A stretch of 32,071 bases of DNA from contig DASPFY010000043.1 in the NCBI GenBank assembly GCA_035620895.1, positions 1 to 32,071 of the forward strand, given 5' to 3'. This document shows, one piece after another, positions 16,127 through 24,791 of this stretch (the stretch's first letter is position 1; every line of letters starts with the position of its first letter). The notes beneath the pieces were generated by a model. That model was given only the letters and a program-made list of their open reading frames with translations. It had not been told where the DNA came from and searched no databases. The DNA is from TA-21 sp035620895. GTDB lineage: Archaea > Thermoproteota > Nitrososphaeria > Nitrososphaerales > Nitrososphaeraceae. Both the position numbers and the translations under genes were made by a program.

Positions 16127-16339
16127 ATGAAAATCGACATGATGTACAAGAAAGTTGTAATTGCAGCCGTTATTATCGTTGTACTATTAGCCATTGTGTT
16201 CGTCTAATCTTACTACAAATCCGTTCCAGACGATGATGAATTGGCTTCAAAAAGAAATGCAATATTGGAATATCTCAAGGAAAATAGAGGAAGTAATTTA
16301 TCCAAAGGATTCAATAAGGATATTGTAAAATCACATTGA
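16127..16339 (+). pseudogene. Small membrane protein gene interrupted by in-frame TAA
   Basis: ATG 16127 opens MKIDMMYKK then a hydrophobic helix (VVIAAVIIVVLLAIVFV) and a TAA at 16205-16207. The same frame continues for 43 sense codons (SYYKSVPDDDELASKRNAIL and EYLKENRGS ... KSH) to TGA at 16337-16339. The second part has normal soluble-helix composition and would be a cytoplasmic or exterior domain behind the membrane helix. A TATA-like box (ctataaac, 16092-16099) about 30 bases upstream shows an intact promoter. It is either a nonsense-mutated gene or a 26-residue membrane peptide with a readthrough extension. Confidence 0.5.
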
Positions 16340-16452
16340 ATTGGTTCATTTCAAAGTTTCAAGAGGTTAGTATCCTTGTTAATCCACCATTCAAGTTATT
16401 CAAGACTGAGATTCCATTAAAGAAAGAAATGAAGTATCTTCGTTTGGTGTGA
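16336..16452 (+). CDS. Possible small ORF overlapping the end of the interrupted gene
   Basis: TTG 16336 overlaps the TGA at 16337 (TTGA), and the frame reads 38 codons (MNWFISKFQEVSILVNPPFK and following) to TGA. The composition is protein-like, but there is no independent support. It may be a further frameshifted remnant of the gene at 16127. Confidence 0.2.
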   Translation: MNWFISKFQEVSILVNPPFKLFKTEIPLKKEMKYLRLV

Positions 16453-16556
16453 GGCTATGTTCATTAACATAAGAATTATGCCAAAATTCTCGTACTAATG
16501 ATAAAAATATGATTATAGCATGTTGATAAGATTTTATAGATCTTCCAAATATGAGA

Positions 16557-17102
16557 TTATATTTTATTTTTGCGTTTCAAGAATACTACAATTACAGCTA
16601 TAACGGCTAATGATGGTACTAAGTAATATGCTATTAGTTCATGAGTGGGTATTACTTGATTTGGATTTGCAGCTGATATATCAAAATCTGCGGAAAGGGG
16701 TGTTTGAGAATATGTAGCATCGCCATTAATTCTGACAAGTAAAGTAACTTGATAATCCCCAATATCTTTAAAAGTATACGGAAATGTAATATCACTAAAT
16801 TCATAAAACTTAAATGGAATGTTTTGAATCATGGAACCATTTACCCTATTTTTTATGATAAGTGACGCAGTGATGTTATTTACATTTTGATTTTCCTTAT
16901 CTAGAATACTAAAATTTAGTAAAGTTGAGTTGTCACCAGCAAATGGAAGCGATGGGTATGGTGCAAATATTATTTGGTAGTCACCTATATTCTTAGTTGT
17001 TCCAAAAAAATGTCCTGATGCAAATTGTGATCCCTTGTATGTATTCAAACATAAAAAAAGGAAAAATGCTAATAGAAAAAGCTTTTGTACCGACATAAAC
17101 AT
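16557..17102 (-). CDS. YtkA-like exported protein with C-terminal membrane anchor
   Basis: 181 residues: signal peptide ending at FASG|HFFG (cut after residue 30 would leave an N-terminal His), then a beta-sandwich domain (IGDYQIIFAPYP ... DNSTLLNFSIL ... ITFPYTFKDIGDYQVTLLVRING). It ends with a linker, one membrane helix (about 155-175) and a KRKNKI tail, so the domain faces outside. The domain type occurs in proteins linked to copper homeostasis (YtkA/FixH-like). It is the intact counterpart of the interrupted gene at 14120-14671. Copper binding is an inference from the mature N-terminal His and from the copper genes nearby. Confidence 0.65.
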   Translation of the reverse strand: MFMSVQKLFLLAFFLFLCLNTYKGSQFASGHFFGTTKNIGDYQIIFAPYPSLPFAGDNSTLLNFSILDKENQNVNNITASLIIKNRVNGSMIQNIPFKFYEFSDITFPYTFKDIGDYQVTLLVRINGDATYSQTPLSADFDISAANPNQVIPTHELIAYYLVPSLAVIAVIVVFLKRKNKI

Positions 17103-17590
17103 TATGTGTTAGAAGAATGTACGGCCTTATTTTTAATTCATTCCATTTCAATCAGTCAGCAACTTGTTACCCACTGATTGGGAGTACAATAATAATGATC
17201 AATCATCGCTTGCTTACGATATCTACAATTTTCCTTGCATCAATTTTACCATGAATCTTAAACGAATACTATTGATACCTATTGTTGGCGATGATGTTGA
17301 TCATTCTCGACATTGTTTGGATACCAAAGAGGATTGCAACAAGGCATAAGAAGATCACAATGTACTAGAGTCATTGTTATAAAGCGAGTACTCTAAAAGA
17401 TTTTTTTTAATGATAGTTTCCTAAGTTTATGAAAAAAATTTCTCCGTTTGGGATTTTTGCAAATCATCGACATTAAGTTTGAAAACAAAATCATACACTA
17501 GTATTGCATTGATTGAATACTGAATGTTACTGAATTCGGGATATTACTAAATTAAATTTCAAAAAATTCGATATCTACAAATTAGGAAAT

Positions 17591-18322
17591 TTATTGATGG
17601 GGGCCACCTACCATTCCCTTTTTAAATCGGAGTAAAGTAAACAGATATGCTGCCATTACAATTCCGGCAATACTTATTCCAAGAGTAGTCAATAATATCA
17701 AATACAAAATATCTGAGTCCTTTTGCAATCCTACAAGAGATTGTTGAATATCGGCCATTTCATTTCGTGACATATTGAGATCATCTCTACTTTTTTGAAT
17801 GTCATTTGACAACCTACTAATTCCGTCTTGAACCTGCTGATTTATGTTATTAGTACTGGTGGAGTCAATAGAACTGTCAGGGAAGGAAAAAATAGATTTT
17901 GATTCTACATCTTCGATCTTAAATTCGCTGTCAACTTTTTGTCCCTTTACATCACCTTGAAGTATCAAATTATATGGCCCTACCCTTGTAGGGAGTATTT
18001 TAGCTTCATATCCACCATCCGTCGTTGGAGATGGCTGAAAATCTAATTGTTTTGTTATCGTACCATATTTGGCAGATAATGTTAGATTAGCTAACGCATT
18101 AACAACAGGCGTTTGCGCCCCGCTAGTTCCCTTACTAACTTGTACAACAATACTGTTCATATCAGAGGCCAGAGGCGGTTCTGACAACCAGCCAGCCTCA
18201 ATGGTTGTATTCCCGAAAGTCTTACTAGTATGTGCAAACGAAGTTTCAGGATAATTTATAAAAACTGCAAAGGATAACAGAAAAGAACCAACTACAAATA
18301 TACTAATTCCTCTTAATTCCAT
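17591..18322 (-). CDS. Exported Ig/YtkA-like protein with coiled coil and membrane anchor
   Basis: 243 residues: signal peptide ending TSFA|HTSK (mature N-terminal His), then a beta domain (TTIEAGWLSEPPLASDMNSIVVQVSK ... YEAKILPTRVGPYNLILQGDVKG). A Ser/Asn-rich linker, a coiled-coil-like helix (about 161-200), a membrane helix (about 205-230) and a short cytoplasmic tail follow. The 'W..EPP......N.v.v.V' motif is typical of exported proteins encoded beside CopC/CopD. It is divergent from the CopC-CopD fusion gene across a shared promoter gap; a TATA-like box for this gene (rc of gttatatcct, about 18346-18355) is about 27 bases ahead of its ATG. Confidence 0.7.
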   Translation of the reverse strand: MELRGISIFVVGSFLLSFAVFINYPETSFAHTSKTFGNTTIEAGWLSEPPLASDMNSIVVQVSKGTSGAQTPVVNALANLTLSAKYGTITKQLDFQPSPTTDGGYEAKILPTRVGPYNLILQGDVKGQKVDSEFKIEDVESKSIFSFPDSSIDSTSTNNINQQVQDGISRLSNDIQKSRDDLNMSRNEMADIQQSLVGLQKDSDILYLILLTTLGISIAGIVMAAYLFTLLRFKKGMVGGPHQ

Positions 18323-18345
18323 AGACTAAATTACATCCTCATACA

Positions 18346-18409
18346 TGTTATATCCTTTATCCTCTATTTTCGATTATTGTACTAGAAAAAAAGGAATAAT
18401 AAAATATTC
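18346..18409. promoter_or_regulatory. Divergent promoters of the copper gene pair
   Basis: The leftward TATA-like box (about 18346-18355) serves the gene starting at 18322. A rightward box, aaaatattc (18401-18409), serves the fusion gene. The two genes therefore share a short control region that lies inside the longest possible reading frame of the fusion. Confidence 0.45.
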
Positions 18410-18437
18410 AAATCATCATTATTCACATGGAGATATA

Positions 18438-21428
18438 TTGATTCTTAATTTTCCCTTCTATTCAATTTCTTCATGTTTTCATAAAAATTTGGCTTTAATC
18501 TTGGTATTATGCATGACTATCCTCCTTGGTTTCGGAGCTATCCACACGTCTTTTGGACATGCTTTTGTTATCGATAGCAGTCCCTCGCAATCGGGATCCA
18601 TTGCTACATCTCCACAACAAATAGATGTTTTCTTTAGCGAACCTGTTGACTTGCGGTACAGTAGTCTGAAGGTATTGGATTCCAATGGAAAACAGGTAGA
18701 CAGAGGAGATGTCCGTTACTTGCAAGACGATGAATCTAAATTGACAGTTTCTGTTCCACTATTGAAAGACGGTACCTATACTGTGTCAACAAATGTATTG
18801 TCTCAAATCGACGGTCATGTTACGGAAAATGCTTTTGTATTTGCTATCGGACAAGCGGTACTACCCACAAACGTATCTAGTGCAGGCCCATCCTCTACAC
18901 TCTACTTACCAGAAGCAATAGCTAGATTTCCTACTCTTGTAGCCCAGGTAATGATTGTCGGAGCAGCATTTGGGAGCCTTTGGATGTGGAGACCATTATC
19001 GAAAATCTCTTTTCTCACTGAACCAACATCTCAAATTAGACTTATAGCAAATAAAAATTTAGCAATTTACTATGTAATTGCCTCAGTAATATTAGTTTCT
19101 TCGAACTTTGCTATTTTGTATTTTCAGGGAATTGCAATTAACGGAAGTGTAATTGATGTACTTGGAACTAGGTTTGGGACCGTACTGTTAGAAAGATCAT
19201 TAATATCATTCATAATTTTGGGCCTATCTTTGTATGAATACAGACAATTTAGGAAAAAGGAATCTCACACGTTCTCTAGATTGGAAAGCTTAGGTATTCT
19301 AACAATAGGTATAATATTACTGTCTACAACCAGTCTGATTGGGCATGCAGCTTCAGGTAAACAACTAACACCATTAATAATCGATTTTGTACATAATTTG
19401 ACTGCCTCAATATGGATCGGTGGCACCTTCTATCTTGCGTTTGTTCTGATTCCTATAGTAAAAGCGTCAAAAATGAACTTGTATTACAAGTTAGCGACAC
19501 TGTCAGTATGGATTCCTAGGTATTCCACTATAGCGGTAACATTATTGGGCATATTAGTTATTACTGGTCCATTCCTATTGTACATACTTGAAGATAATTT
19601 GAGTTTGGTTATTGGTTCACTATATGGTACCTTTTTGATCGCAAAGCTTTCACTAGCAGGATTAATGGTTATTTTGGGAGGGTATAGCAGTGTATTTATT
19701 TTCAACCGGGTAGTTAATTTATTGAAACCAGCTCAAGTTGTTGGTATCAGGCCTAGCAATTACAAATTACCAAGCGGAGAAACAGATAGTGAAAGAAAAG
19801 CAGAATCCACCATAGTTAACTTTAGAAGGGTTCTAGTGATTGAATCGATTCTTGGAATCGCACTTCTGCTTAGTGTCGGTCTATTGGTAAATACTGGAGT
19901 TCCCGAGAGTGAAATGCAGAATCTGTCTCAAGCAAGTACTGCTGGGTCAACAGAGATCGAACACTATGAGTCAACTCGATTCGTTGATAATGATACCAAA
20001 ATTGGTTTGTCAATAACTCCATTCTACGTTGGTAATAATAATTTTAAAGTGTCATTCCTGGATGTTAATGGAAAACCCATTGAAGTACAATCAGCCGAAA
20101 TAAAATACCGACAAATTGAAGAATCAATCGGTCCTATCACTATAGATCTAGAAAAGCAATCAACTGGAGTGTTCTCAGCTAATGCTTCGTTTGGTATACC
20201 CGGACTATGGGATATGGAAGTCCAGGGTATTCCAATAAAACAAAATATGTCTGGTATTGTAGCATCATTTGATGACCTGCTGGTAAAACCTAATTTTGAT
20301 GAGTTAATATTCAATGTTACTGAATATCCAATATCCAATACTACTATTCAACCATTATATCCCATTTATGACAACTTTAGAAATTACATCTGGTTTGGTG
20401 ATACCATTATTGGAAGCGGCCGCATTTTTGCATTTGACATTAACAGGGGAGATTATATTGAACACAAAATTAATGGCACAAGTATCGTGACCTTGATGGC
20501 AATGGATTCGAATAATAGTTTGTGGTATGTAGATCCTCTTACAAAAACTATAGGCAGCTATGATCCTTCTACAAATGTTAACAAGCAATTTACCTTTCCC
20601 ACATATGTGACTCCATCAGGAATTACAATAGATTCAAACGACAAACTTTGGATAACTTCACCCGGATCAGGAGAGGTTATGATCTTTGATCCGAAAGTAG
20701 GTAACATAACTCAGAAATTACCTATCAACGATAAAAAGGCACGTCCATTTGCTATTGTTTTCGACCCTGTCAATAATTTAGTATGGCTAACTGATGAAGC
20801 AGGAAAACTAGTGAAAATTGATCCTGCTAATAACTATTCTATGACTGAGTATTCACCAAGTGGTAACAAATCATTATTAAGCCCTACTGCGTTGTTGATT
20901 GATAAATCTAGTGGAGAAATATATATTTCACAACATGATGGTCACAGAATAACTTCTTTTAATCCATTAACAAAAACATTTACTGACTTACCAATAATCA
21001 ATGAATCAGGATTGCCATTCGGAATGGCATATGATAAATATGGCAATTTATGGGTCGCTGAACATACAATAAACAAGATTGCAGTGATAGACACTCAAAA
21101 ATCAAAGATCAAAGAAGTAACGCTTGAAACACCTGCACCATTTGTTCAATGGCTTACTTCTGATTCAGACGGAAATATTTGGTTTGCTGAACAACGAGGA
21201 AACTCATTAGGGATGATAGAACCTAACGTTGGACCTATGACTCAACAACAGAATCAGGAACAAGGTGAGAGTCCTAGCTTAATTACGACATCAAATGTTG
21301 GGTTGAATATCAATTACCAGAATTTTGTTGCACCCGGAATTCTAGTTGTGATTATTTTGAGTGCTTTTATGTACGCTAGAAGCGTCTCGAATCTAAAGAC
21401 AAATATTGCAAATATATCAGAACAATAG
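18438..21428 (+). CDS. CopC-CopD-YtkA-like-propeller fusion protein
   Basis: About 996 residues. In order: signal peptide ending TSFG|HAF; a CopC domain of about 97 residues that starts with that His and ends with the DGH motif (the D-x-H of CopC Cu(II) sites); a CopD-like membrane domain of about eight helices with conserved His (GHAASG, DFVHNLTASIWIGG); an exported YtkA-like domain (SITPFYVGNNNFKVSFLDVNG ... LWDMEVQGI); a Vgb/SMP-30-type propeller with repeats such as 'GITIDSNDKLWIT' and 'GNLWVAEHTINKI'; and a final membrane helix. The likely role is copper capture and membrane passage. The frame opens upstream to ATG 18345, but that codon sits in the opposite gene's TATA box. A plus-strand TATA-like box (aaaatattc, 18401-18409) favours TTG 18438; ATG 18512 is also possible. 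Confidence 0.85.
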   Translation: MILNFPFYSISSCFHKNLALILVLCMTILLGFGAIHTSFGHAFVIDSSPSQSGSIATSPQQIDVFFSEPVDLRYSSLKVLDSNGKQVDRGDVRYLQDDESKLTVSVPLLKDGTYTVSTNVLSQIDGHVTENAFVFAIGQAVLPTNVSSAGPSSTLYLPEAIARFPTLVAQVMIVGAAFGSLWMWRPLSKISFLTEPTSQIRLIANKNLAIYYVIASVILVSSNFAILYFQGIAINGSVIDVLGTRFGTVLLERSLISFIILGLSLYEYRQFRKKESHTFSRLESLGILTIGIILLSTTSLIGHAASGKQLTPLIIDFVHNLTASIWIGGTFYLAFVLIPIVKASKMNLYYKLATLSVWIPRYSTIAVTLLGILVITGPFLLYILEDNLSLVIGSLYGTFLIAKLSLAGLMVILGGYSSVFIFNRVVNLLKPAQVVGIRPSNYKLPSGETDSERKAESTIVNFRRVLVIESILGIALLLSVGLLVNTGVPESEMQNLSQASTAGSTEIEHYESTRFVDNDTKIGLSITPFYVGNNNFKVSFLDVNGKPIEVQSAEIKYRQIEESIGPITIDLEKQSTGVFSANASFGIPGLWDMEVQGIPIKQNMSGIVASFDDLLVKPNFDELIFNVTEYPISNTTIQPLYPIYDNFRNYIWFGDTIIGSGRIFAFDINRGDYIEHKINGTSIVTLMAMDSNNSLWYVDPLTKTIGSYDPSTNVNKQFTFPTYVTPSGITIDSNDKLWITSPGSGEVMIFDPKVGNITQKLPINDKKARPFAIVFDPVNNLVWLTDEAGKLVKIDPANNYSMTEYSPSGNKSLLSPTALLIDKSSGEIYISQHDGHRITSFNPLTKTFTDLPIINESGLPFGMAYDKYGNLWVAEHTINKIAVIDTQKSKIKEVTLETPAPFVQWLTSDSDGNIWFAEQRGNSLGMIEPNVGPMTQQQNQEQGESPSLITTSNVGLNINYQNFVAPGILVVIILSAFMYARSVSNLKTNIANISEQ

Positions 21429-21708
21429 ATTGTCATCTGAAACTGGATTTTCTATATCGCCTACTATCATATATCCACAGACCTTGATATTCAATAATGG
21501 AATCTGATAAATTACACAGCGAATTAAAAATTTTGAACTGAGTGTTGTATCAAGTTAGTAATTACTATCCATCAATAGTTTTGAATCTGCTCGTTTGGCA
21601 CTAGAGATGTTTTATACAACTGAGAACCTACCGTATAAATAAATCATAATTAAGAATTCGATTGGTGTACCACAATACTATTATTATCTTGAATCATTAA
21701 AGGACTGA

Positions 21709-22638
21709 ATGAACAATTACTTCAGATTTGTACTCCTAGGACTGATATTATTAGTTGCGTTTAATTTGAACACAAGCAAACCAATTTTTGCTCACACTTT
21801 TTCCGGAGATGAAAGCGCTTCCTTTTTGTCTGCCGTGGAAATGATAAAAATTGACTCACAATTAGCAGCAGAAGAGGTCGCATCGAACATTTCTATTGCG
21901 AAGGATCATGCAGAACATACAACCAAACATATAACAGCAAATGATACAAAGGAAATAAACGAAAGAAACCCTCGACTTGCGACCGAGCTTAATAGCACGC
22001 TAACAGATTTTGTTAATGCATTTGAAACCGGAACTCCATCACAATCAGAAGTTACCGATAAGGTCAGTAATATTAGTGATGTATTGTCTGAAGTTGTAAG
22101 CGCTAGAATTGATCAAGAACAACTCGATAACGTTACTGTAAAAGCACTAGTAGTAAATGATTTGGTAGGAGAAGGCTTGGCACATTATGGAAATGCCCTA
22201 GGCATGGAGGAAAGTGAACATGAAGAAAATCAAGAGCATGAATCTGCCTCAAATGAAACAGAAAATGGTAGTAATGAAAGAGCAAATATTGTTAATGAGG
22301 CAGACTACGAGAGTGCGAAAGCGGCAATATCGCGTGCAATCGATATGTATAATGAAATCAAACCAGGCGAAAACGCAAATTCAACTGAATTAGGAACGTC
22401 GCTAACTTCACTTAAAGACGCGATAGATAGCAAGAGTACATTTGATCAAATTGACAAGATAGTAGACGATAAAATTAGCCCCTTGCTTAATAACATATTC
22501 GAGTTAAATTTGTCTGAGGAGGAACAACATGGAGAGGAAGGTGCACATGCAGAAGAAGGAGAAGATCATGCGGAGGAAGAGGAAGAATCACACTCTTCAT
22601 CAGAAAATGAAACTCATGAAGCAGAAACTGAAGGATGA
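21709..22638 (+). CDS. Exported helical protein with His/Glu-rich tail
   Basis: 309 residues: signal peptide ending PIFA|HTFSG (mature N-terminal His), then a mainly alpha-helical body with two similar halves separated by an acidic His/Glu linker (SEHEENQEHE). A C-terminal tail of about 40 residues follows, almost all Glu, His, Ala and Ser (EEEQHGEEGAHAEEGEDHAE ...). Motifs shared with 23207-24292 include 'E...LA..N.S.A.DHA.....', 'NP.LA..L...L', 'YGNA' and 'DY.SA.A....A'. His/Glu-rich tails bind Cu, Ni or Zn. It is followed by an overlapping gene (ATGA) at 22635, so this starts an operon of at least two genes. An AAAGGA-like site precedes the ATG. Confidence 0.7.
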   Translation: MNNYFRFVLLGLILLVAFNLNTSKPIFAHTFSGDESASFLSAVEMIKIDSQLAAEEVASNISIAKDHAEHTTKHITANDTKEINERNPRLATELNSTLTDFVNAFETGTPSQSEVTDKVSNISDVLSEVVSARIDQEQLDNVTVKALVVNDLVGEGLAHYGNALGMEESEHEENQEHESASNETENGSNERANIVNEADYESAKAAISRAIDMYNEIKPGENANSTELGTSLTSLKDAIDSKSTFDQIDKIVDDKISPLLNNIFELNLSEEEQHGEEGAHAEEGEDHAEEEEESHSSSENETHEAETEG

Positions 22639-23159
22639 AAGTAAGCTGGATCTACAGTTCAATTATTTTTTTACTCATTTTTGTTTTACTATCAAAAAAT
22701 GACCTAGCAAATGTTAGTGCCGTCATTGTTGAAAACAATCCATTTTACGGATTAAGTAGTGAAAAGATAAAAAGTGTTGAGTCCACCACTGATGATAAAT
22801 TGATAAAAATTAAACTAGAATATGCACCTGAGGCGATTGAAATTGGTTCCCCAGAATTTTTTAAAGTGACTTTATATCATGCCGATACAAATGAGATAGT
22901 GTTACACGCAGATACTGACATTGTAGTATCTAAAAACGGTAACGAACTTTATAAGGCATCAAATGAATTTTCACAACCTTTTGTTCATACTCCGAATGGA
23001 ATAGTTCTCTCGTCCTACAAGTTTCCAGATTCAGGACAATACGTGATCTCGGTAAAAGTCCTTGGAATTAATTTTATGCCTGTGAACCCAAATCAGGCGA
23101 GTTTTACAACCAACGTTACTAACTCTAATGATAAATATTTGATAGAGATAACAAAATGA
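22635..23159 (+). CDS. Exported YtkA-like beta-domain protein
   Basis: 174 residues, translationally coupled to the previous gene (start and stop overlap in ATGA). The signal peptide ends near VSA|VIV. A single beta-sandwich follows: LIKIKLEYAPEAIEIGSPEFFKVTLYHAD, then HTPNGIVLSSYKFPDSGQYVISVKVLGINFMPVNP. The end matches the 'f.f...G.Y.v.v.v.g..f.P..p' ending of domains found in proteins near copper genes. It has two mid-domain His but no cysteine. A role with the two flanking helical proteins in metal handling is an inference from the operon. Confidence 0.65.
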   Translation: MKVSWIYSSIIFLLIFVLLSKNDLANVSAVIVENNPFYGLSSEKIKSVESTTDDKLIKIKLEYAPEAIEIGSPEFFKVTLYHADTNEIVLHADTDIVVSKNGNELYKASNEFSQPFVHTPNGIVLSSYKFPDSGQYVISVKVLGINFMPVNPNQASFTTNVTNSNDKYLIEITK

Positions 23160-23206
23160 ATTTGGTAAATTTAGAGTGTCACAACATTTTAAGGAAGATG
23201 TAAGGT

Positions 23207-24292
23207 TTGAGACAGTTATTTTACGAGCTAAGACGATATCTTCTAGTTCTCCTGTTTTATCTTATTTTCAGTATATCAGTTTTCAGTAATAGTGATAATT
23301 TTTATAATGATAAGATATATGCACATCTTTTTTCTCCAAATGAGACTGCCACCTTTGTATCTGTAGTGTACCAATTACAAACTGAAATGCAGCTCGTACT
23401 AGAGAATTTGGCTAGTAATAATGTGTCACTGGCTCATGACCATGCAAATAAGGCAGCTTCCCTTGTGACCCAAAGGATTTTGGTAGAAATAGCAGAAGAT
23501 AATCCGAAATTGGCCGGTGATCTTAGAAACGCATTGATTCAGCTTCAAAGCATATCATTAACTTCAGAGAGCCAAGTAAAAAGCACAAGTCAGGTTGTAA
23601 GTGATCTTAACGAAAGGTTGAATGCGGATGCGCTTGTTAGAATGGCACAATTGCAACCAACCTCCTCAAACTTTTTGGAAGGATTTACAAAGACTCTAGG
23701 AACCATATTTGGTGGAGATGAAAAAGAAACAAAGGAACGGAACGCAAAGATTGAAGCATTAGCTCTTGCCAATGTTATCGATAGTGTACTGACTAACTAT
23801 GGTAATGCATATCATGTTGGATTTGATATGACCAATATGTCAAATATGGTTATGACTGGAAAAAATAGTAATGCAGTTCCCATGGGGATGAACAATTCTG
23901 TAAATGGAAATAACTCTGCTACTGACAATATGAACATGAATATGAACATGAATATGAACATTAATATGAATATGCACACAGTGAATAGCTCTTCCAATAC
24001 AACGACACAACATGGTGGTGAAATGAGTGATGGATACTCACTAGTTAATGTGTCAGACTACCAGAGCGCACAGGCACTGACTATAAAAGCATCCGAAATC
24101 CTTAATAATAAACTTAAATCTATAAATATTAACGACAAGAACGTAACAAGCTTTATTACCAATCTGGATAACGGTTTGACTCAACTTAATAATTTGATTG
24201 CAAATAAGGATTCACCTCTGGATGTCATGGATGTCGTTCACACGCAAATTCATCCAAATTTACAACAAGCCTTCAGCTTGCAGTTGCGCTAA
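23207..24292 (+). CDS. Exported helical protein with Met-rich (Asn-Met repeat) linker
   Basis: 361 residues from a TTG start. The N-terminal hydrophobic segment and signal end at KIYA|HLFS (mature N-terminal His). The helical halves are homologous to the protein at 21709-22638 (VSLAHDHANKA, NPKLAGDLRNAL, YGNAYHVG, DYQSAQAL). Where that protein has His/Glu linkers, this one has a Met-rich linker of about 60 residues (about 205-265) that includes eight consecutive Asn-Met or Asn-Ile pairs. Met-rich segments bind Cu(I), as in CopA/PcoA-type proteins. It begins 47 bases after the previous stop and probably belongs to the same operon. Two T-runs follow the stop. Confidence 0.7.
   Translation: MRQLFYELRRYLLVLLFYLIFSISVFSNSDNFYNDKIYAHLFSPNETATFVSVVYQLQTEMQLVLENLASNNVSLAHDHANKAASLVTQRILVEIAEDNPKLAGDLRNALIQLQSISLTSESQVKSTSQVVSDLNERLNADALVRMAQLQPTSSNFLEGFTKTLGTIFGGDEKETKERNAKIEALALANVIDSVLTNYGNAYHVGFDMTNMSNMVMTGKNSNAVPMGMNNSVNGNNSATDNMNMNMNMNMNINMNMHTVNSSSNTTTQHGGEMSDGYSLVNVSDYQSAQALTIKASEILNNKLKSININDKNVTSFITNLDNGLTQLNNLIANKDSPLDVMDVVHTQIHPNLQQAFSLQLR
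23927..23974 (+). repeat. Hexamer tandem repeat coding (Asn-Met)n
   Basis: Eight hexamers alternating aatatg and aacatg (one aacatt) inside the Met-rich gene. The 12-base period keeps the frame, so unit gain or loss would change linker length without a frameshift. Confidence 0.85.
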
Positions 24293-24311
24293 GTAGTGCC
24301 ATTCTAATCTA

Positions 24312-24339
24312 TTTTTTTTAACCAACCTTCCATTTTTTT
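24312..24339 (+). terminator. Poly-T terminators after the Met-rich gene
   Basis: Runs of eight T (24312-24319) and seven T (24333-24339) begin 20 bases after the stop. Oligo-T tracts are the usual intrinsic stop signal of archaeal RNA polymerase. Confidence 0.5.
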
Positions 24340-24530
24340 ACTACGTAATCTGGAAGTGTATGATTATGGACATCATTAAAATATGAATTAAGCATATTTA
24401 AAAAACTCATCGTTAGCATAGTTACCATAATAGATATGATAGTATTATTTTGTATTTTATTAATATTTCAGCATGTCTGAATTATGAGAACACATCATTT
24501 TGAATCAGAGGTTTTACTAACTGAGTAGTA

Positions 24531-24791
24531 TTATGTTTCGAATAGTTTTTGAGATCCAATACGTTTAAATTCCCTGATAGTTGCTGTGCCATCATTTTCT
24601 TCATCTAGGTGTATTGAATCCATATGTTTCTTCGCATTCATCTTTGCGTCAGGTCCGCCAACAAGCATTTCAATTCTTCTACTGTAACATTGCATTAGTA
24701 ACGATAGTACGTAAGTTCTGTCCCTTGTGCCAATTTTGGCGTTTTGTTTGTCCTCAACAATCTCCCATAGATTCTTGATTATTTGGTTAAG
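24531..24791 (-). pseudogene. In-frame 3' continuation of the HTH gene after a TGA
   Basis: 86 sense codons in the frame of the HTH gene: LNQIIKNLWEIVEDKQN, TYVLSLLMQCYSRRIEMLVG, HMDSIHLDEENDGTATIREF and KRIGSQKLFET, ending with TAA at 24531-24533. Length, composition and fit behind the HTH part show that this is the C-terminal domain. A C-to-T change of CGA (Arg) would explain the TGA. No credible start lies near the beginning of this part, though internal ATGs exist. Confidence 0.6.

Noticed and set aside
17164..17368. Two short rightward frames (from 17164, and 28 codons from TTG 17282 giving LLAMMLIILDIVWIP plus a basic tail)
   Set aside because: The second looks like another tiny membrane protein, perhaps frameshifted from ATG 17251, but start and promoter evidence is too weak to list it as a gene.
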